A DNA stretch of 64,000 nt from Lactifluus volemus (taxonomy: Eukaryota > Basidiomycota > Agaricomycetes > Russulales > Russulaceae). Below the pieces are notes generated by a model. It did no database searches, had not been told where the DNA came from, and was given only the letters and a program-made list of their open reading frames with translations. The position numbers and the translations under genes are program-made. This document shows positions 60,124 through 64,000 of this stretch, in pieces. Location: NCBI GenBank assembly GCA_022376515.1, contig WTXI01000012.1, positions 558,001-622,000 on the forward strand, in the 5' to 3' direction. The stretch's first letter is position 1; the number at the start of each line of letters is the position of its first letter.

Positions 60124-61549
60124 TTACGCCTCGCGGCGAGGCAGGGCCTTCCAGCTCTTCCTAAGGCCCATACGTTCGATCCGACTCGCCGGCATACAGT
60201 ACACCGGGTCAAGGTCATCTAAACCTGGGTAACCGAGGAGGGAAAGACCGGCGACGCCGAACAACGTGTGGAACACGTCCACCATGTCACCTGGTCGATC
60301 CGCGATGCCCCCACCCTCCGGGTCCTAAAGATGGCAAGCTCTTTGTTAAGAAGTGAAAACAAAAAAAGAGGGGGGGGGGGCACACCTGAGCGGAGAGGAT
60401 GAACCGCGTGAGAGCGGCGCTATCGATCCACGTCACCTTGTTCAGGATCGAGAGGGAGGAGAGGACCCAAAAACTGTAGCAGACCTGTTTTTTTATCCAC
60501 CCGTCGGTCAGTGGGGGAGGGGACTTAATGAAAATGCATGCATGTATGCCGTACGTACATCTTCTAATTTTTCAGGACGCCCATTCAAGCCACCGTTGGG
60601 GAGTTGCCGTTCAGCGAGCCACCATCCAAGCGTCGGCACGTCGATCACGTCCAACCGGTCAAGAATCGCAAGCGCTGCGGTGCACACCCACACTGCAGCA
60701 AAACACGTTCATCACGTCAGACGCTTCTTTTGAGAATGTTTGTGGATGATAAAAAATAGTTTTTTTTAGTGATCACAACAACAACGCATACCTTGTCCGG
60801 CGTGGCTCTCCGCACCCGCGACGCGCCCAAAACCACCGTCAAAGTTGCGACACGAGGCGAGGTAGGAAACGGTGCGCTCTCGATCAAGACGATCAAGAGC
60901 GCCGAGCAAGGATAGAGCGGACACGGCGCAGTATAAGAATCGTGTGTCGGTCTCGCCAAATGAGTCGCCTGCAAAGATACCCGAGGGTTGTTGCAAACCC
61001 AAAATGTCTGTTATGGTTCGCTGAGCCCTTCGCAACAAAAAAACAAAGGGGGGGAGGGGTGAAAGGAGGAGAGGGTGGGGGCGTACAGTTGACTACTCGC
61101 GGTACGTCGATACGTGCGAGGGCATCGTGCGTCACTAGTATTTGGATCGCGCTCAGAGTTGAGAGGATGTGCGCGTCGTGCCCTGGATGTGCACCAAAGG
61201 CGCCTTTCTCGATCTCAGAGGTTTGGTAATTGGCTTGTGCATAGAGAGAGGGTAACGTACCTGCCTCCTCATCCCAACAACTCATCACATACTCTATCGT
61301 CTCCTCAGCGTCTAGAGCATCCTTGTGCCTCATTATACAAAGCGCGGTGACGCCCCAGAACACTGCGTTCATCCGCAGGTGGGCCGTCATGTGGTATGTA
61401 AGGTCATCGTGATTCTGCGATGTGCGACGCCCCCGACACAATTTCAGTGCTGCGGGCTTTTGGCTTTTTCAAATTCCCGGAAAGCGACATACTTTTCCCA
61501 GATTCTGGATATAGCGTACATGGAGATCTGTCAAAAGGGAGTCGACCAT
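60124..61549 (-). CDS. BET2: Rab geranylgeranyl transferase beta subunit
   Basis: Seven exons give 325 aa: 61549-61493, 61414-61261, 61203-61087, 61007-60792, 60692-60559, 60484-60386, 60324-60124. The enzyme (GGTase II) attaches geranylgeranyl groups to Rab GTPases delivered by the escort protein. Seen features: [55 protein letters not shown], then the alpha-barrel repeats with [29 protein letters not shown] and [21 protein letters not shown]. The zinc ligands of the family fit the Asp and Cys of LEDVC and the His of DVFHTLFG. The length equals the family norm. Most introns are 55-79 nt; the intron after exon 4 is about 99 nt and the one before the last exon contains a run of G (C on the coding strand). 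It is divergent with the rhodanese gene. Confidence 0.95.
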
Positions 61550-61718
61550 AGGTGGCGATTGTGGTGTGATAGTGGTGTAACGAACGTGATATGGTGCGAT
61601 CAACCTCGATTGGACTTGGCCGTGCACGAGGTTGTGTTATTGGTCCACCTGGTCTGATACTAATTTATAACTAGCTAGGATACTTGCCTGAACTATCAGT
61701 AAAACTCGTCTTTTTCCC
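61550..61718. promoter_or_regulatory. Shared upstream region of BET2 and rhodanese genes
   Basis: Only 169 bp separate the two divergent start codons. There is no clear TATA box. Confidence 0.45.
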
Positions 61719-62750
61719 ATGTCCTCCTCATCAGTCCAGGAATCTTCCCCCACTTCCTACGGTGTCTCTCCCGCTATCGAAGGGGGATTACGCGCTCTCC
61801 ATCGCAAAGATGTCGATGGTAGTAGTATCACCACACCAATTTTCTCGCCCGCAACTCTCAAAGACGATGATGTCGCATCCCTGCGGACACTCGACAACGT
61901 CCGTGATCAGGTGGCCTCCCACGTCGCCGTTCGCGCGATCCGCAAGCTCAAGATAGCCGACAATACCCATTACGGCGCCGCGCTCACACTATCCAAGTCT
62001 GACGACGCCGGCTTCCTACATCTCGTCGCGACTCACCTCGCCTCTAATCCTTCGGGTATTCTCAAAGACAAAGCATACCTGATAACAGTCGCCACTACCG
62101 GCGCGGGTGACAACACGTCCCTGCTCATCTGCGGCAGCGACCCGAACAAAGTGCAACGCGCCGCGCTGCTCACCATGTCCAAGTTTATCGGACACATCAG
62201 CCCGTTGGCGGATCAGGACCCGGCGGGAACCGTCTGGATCGGGCGTGTGCGCGGGCTCGCTTGGAACGGTTACGACGAGACCGCGCTCTGGGACGTGTTG
62301 CACAAGTGCGCGCAGGAACTCGTCGATCCTTCTCGTTCACCCCCGGGCTCGCGTGGCATTGAAGAGATTCTCGAAACAGCGCGCACACGCCTTCACCGTC
62401 TCATGCCGGAGCAGGTGTTCACGGAGCTCAGGGACGCGGATATCAAAGTGCCCGTACTGCTCGTCGACATTCGTCCGGCAGCGCAGCGCAAGACGTATGG
62501 CCAAATCCCCGGCGCGATGATCATCGAGCGAAACGTGCTCGAGTGGCGGTTCGATCCGCGGTATGCGGAGGGGCGGCTGGATATTGCGACGCGGTATGAC
62601 CTGAGGGTGATCGTGTTTTGTCAGGAGGGTTACACGAGCTCTTTGGCAGCTGCGTCTTTGCAGGACATTGGATTGTTGAATGCCACTGACATGGCTGGGG
62701 GGTTCAAAGCGTGGAAAGACGCGGGGCTCCCGGTGGATCTTGATCCATGA
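61719..62750 (+). CDS. Rhodanese-domain protein
   Basis: A single uninterrupted frame of 343 aa, unusual here where most genes have many introns. Residues from about 230 form a rhodanese domain: VLLVDIRPAAQR, GAMIIERNVLEWRFDP and the active-site loop FCQEGYTSSLAA, where the Cys can carry a persulfide, followed by GGFKAWKDAGLP. The N-terminal ~200 residues (VRAIRKLKIADN, LITVATTGAGDNTSLLICGSDPNKVQRAALLTMSKFIGHI) form a separate domain I do not recognise. The rhodanese part resembles bacterial stand-alone domains more than fungal thiosulfate sulfurtransferases, which together with the lack of introns and strong GC bias may hint at horizontal acquisition; that is inference. Confidence 0.88.
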   Translation: MSSSSVQESSPTSYGVSPAIEGGLRALHRKDVDGSSITTPIFSPATLKDDDVASLRTLDNVRDQVASHVAVRAIRKLKIADNTHYGAALTLSKSDDAGFLHLVATHLASNPSGILKDKAYLITVATTGAGDNTSLLICGSDPNKVQRAALLTMSKFIGHISPLADQDPAGTVWIGRVRGLAWNGYDETALWDVLHKCAQELVDPSRSPPGSRGIEEILETARTRLHRLMPEQVFTELRDADIKVPVLLVDIRPAAQRKTYGQIPGAMIIERNVLEWRFDPRYAEGRLDIATRYDLRVIVFCQEGYTSSLAAASLQDIGLLNATDMAGGFKAWKDAGLPVDLDP

Positions 62751-63465
62751 TGTGCGTGTGTGTGAGACCGCTAGGTGTATGAATCTTTATGGGTCACCAC
62801 TAAAACATCAGACCATCCCTATCAACGGAATTTCAGACGTTTTTTTGAGTCGTGGTAAGCGCCAACAACTGGTTCGTCAATCATCACTTGGTGCTTATAT
62901 AAAGCCCAGGATCCCTTTGGTGTCGTATTCTGTTACCGAAGCGTGTTCCACGGGTTCAGTAAATTCCATGTGTCATGCCGACTGTACTAGTATAGCCGGG
63001 AGACGTTACCAATACAGTAGCGACGTTGTTCCGGGGTGTCAATCACCTGATTGCCTTACCATGCCGTTTCGGTCTCGGCCAATGTCTCGCAGGCAGCGTT
63101 TTTTCCCTCACGAGTCATGGACCCACTACTGACCCTCTGTACCATTTTCCTCGGAGACACGATCCGCGCACCCGATCCGCAAAGCTCTTTGAGAGGTGAC
63201 ACTCCGAAATGTTGTTCTCATGGTAGTGCTTTTCGCGCTGTAGCTTTGATTAGTATCATATCAGTGCTCAACCCGTTGGTGTGATGTGTTCGCTTCTCAG
63301 AACCGAGTCATCAGGTTGCCAGTGCCAGATTACCGAAGTACCCGAACCGAGAAATAACTATATATGGAAGTACCACCGCATTGGTAATGCGGCTGCGGCT
63401 GCTGCCTCACACGACCTCCTCTGACTACGCATCACCTGTCAGGCAGTTCACCACGTGTACCTGGG
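62751..63465. other. No gene recognised
   Basis: This is intergenic, with no recognisable frame. Confidence 0.5.
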
Positions 63466-63475
63466 TATATAAAAG
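63466..63475 (+). promoter_or_regulatory. TATA box
   Basis: TATATAAAAG lies about 257 bp before the ATG of the last gene, with CT-rich sequence downstream (GGCCTTTCCTCGCTTTG), as is common at fungal transcription starts. Confidence 0.55.
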
Positions 63476-63731
63476 GGCTGCCATTGAGACCCGAACTTGG
63501 CCTTTCCTCGCTTTGTGCCCCAGCTTTGTTTGACTAGTTCGGCATCGTGTGCCATCTGACCACCGTAATTGTTGTGGTCATAACAAAGCGTGTTGCTTTA
63601 TAACGACCACGTCCTCAAGTGTCCGAGCGCGTGATTCAAAAATCCCCCTCCCAACATCTCCCGCAGCAAGCAATCAACCCATTGTTGCTGTCCCTTGAAC
63701 ATCCCCTCGACTTCACAAAGACAGTCTAGTC

Positions 63732-64000
63732 ATGCCTTTACGTCGCCTGATGAGAACGTTTGGTCACATCTGGTCTTCTCCTGATGCTGAGGAGGACGTT
63801 ACGATGACTGATGCAATCGGCCATGCCATAGATGCAACTACGTCCCCTTTGATGTCTTCCCGTTCTGCCAACTTTTCTATGTCGCTGGGAAAGCGCCGTC
63901 GTGATGAGATATCGAAAGACGTTCCTCAAACAGCAACAAGGGCGTTCTCGACTTCATCGCTGTCACCACCCATCTCTAGTTTCGTTGGCGATCCCTCAAC
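63732..64000 (+). CDS. 5' end of an unrecognised gene, cut by the window
   Basis: The frame is open from an ATG (MPLRRLMRTFGHIW) to the window end, 90 codons, Ser/Thr-rich with a basic KRRRDE cluster that could be a nuclear localisation signal. A good TATA box lies upstream. No domain is visible in this part. Confidence 0.6.
   Translation, partial: MPLRRLMRTFGHIWSSPDAEEDVTMTDAIGHAIDATTSPLMSSRSANFSMSLGKRRRDEISKDVPQTATRAFSTSSLSPPISSFVGDPS

Noticed and set aside
1..64000. tRNA, rRNA, CRISPR array or LTR retrotransposon
   Set aside because: No cloverleaf with both internal promoter boxes, no rRNA signature, no regular spacer array, no paired LTRs and no reverse transcriptase or integrase frames were seen.

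Overview
The window is nuclear DNA of a filamentous basidiomycete. Genes are cut by many short introns (about 46-80 nt), intergenic gaps are small, and there are DUF6535 and Goodbye-type (fungal STAND N-terminal) proteins. Codon use and gene families resemble Agaricomycetes such as Rhizoctonia, but that genus is my inference. No tRNA, rRNA or CRISPR was seen. Gene models were built by hand from splice signals, phase continuity and remembered family alignments; none was checked against transcripts.

Left half (1-31.6 kb), accessory. It is dominated by five copies (A-E) and several relics of one Ser/Pro-rich, probably disordered protein family that I do not recognise. Each copy has a short N-terminal exon, a ~1 kb second exon, and then a variable number of ~520-615 nt exons that start and end in phase 1. 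Such exons can be duplicated or deleted without breaking the frame, and the copies differ mainly in how many they carry. C (963 aa) and E (about 1664 aa) can be spliced open throughout. B lies inverted and runs into a domain that closely resembles the AIM3/BBC1 C-terminal domain. A and D carry frameshifts, stops and, in A, a MITE-like insertion. Between the copies sit a DUF6535 membrane protein gene, a 1.3 kb poly(A)-tailed retroposon with a 15 bp target-site duplication, and a second small retroposon nested inside it.

Right half (33.8-64 kb), mostly core genes: a vacuolar SulP/STAS/cyclic-nucleotide-domain transporter (VSB1/YGR125W type), the CFIm25 cleavage factor (NUDT21), a Baeyer-Villiger-like flavin monooxygenase, a lysophospholipid acyltransferase carrying an apparent 1-nt deletion, SUMO, an unrecognised 274 aa protein, the ATG22 vacuolar effluxer, TFIIS, the Rab geranylgeranyl transferase beta subunit, a rhodanese-domain protein and the start of one more gene. 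VSB1/NUDT21, ATG22/TFIIS and BET2/rhodanese are divergent pairs with 169-222 bp between start codons. Decayed ankyrin and Goodbye-ankyrin fragments lie at 45-47 kb, and a degenerate non-coding duplication fills 49.6-52.9 kb.

Two genome-level signals stand out. The first is the phase-1 exon-cassette family. The second is an apparent excess of GC-AG introns: five of about 61 modelled introns in the core genes, each needed to keep a conserved protein in frame.
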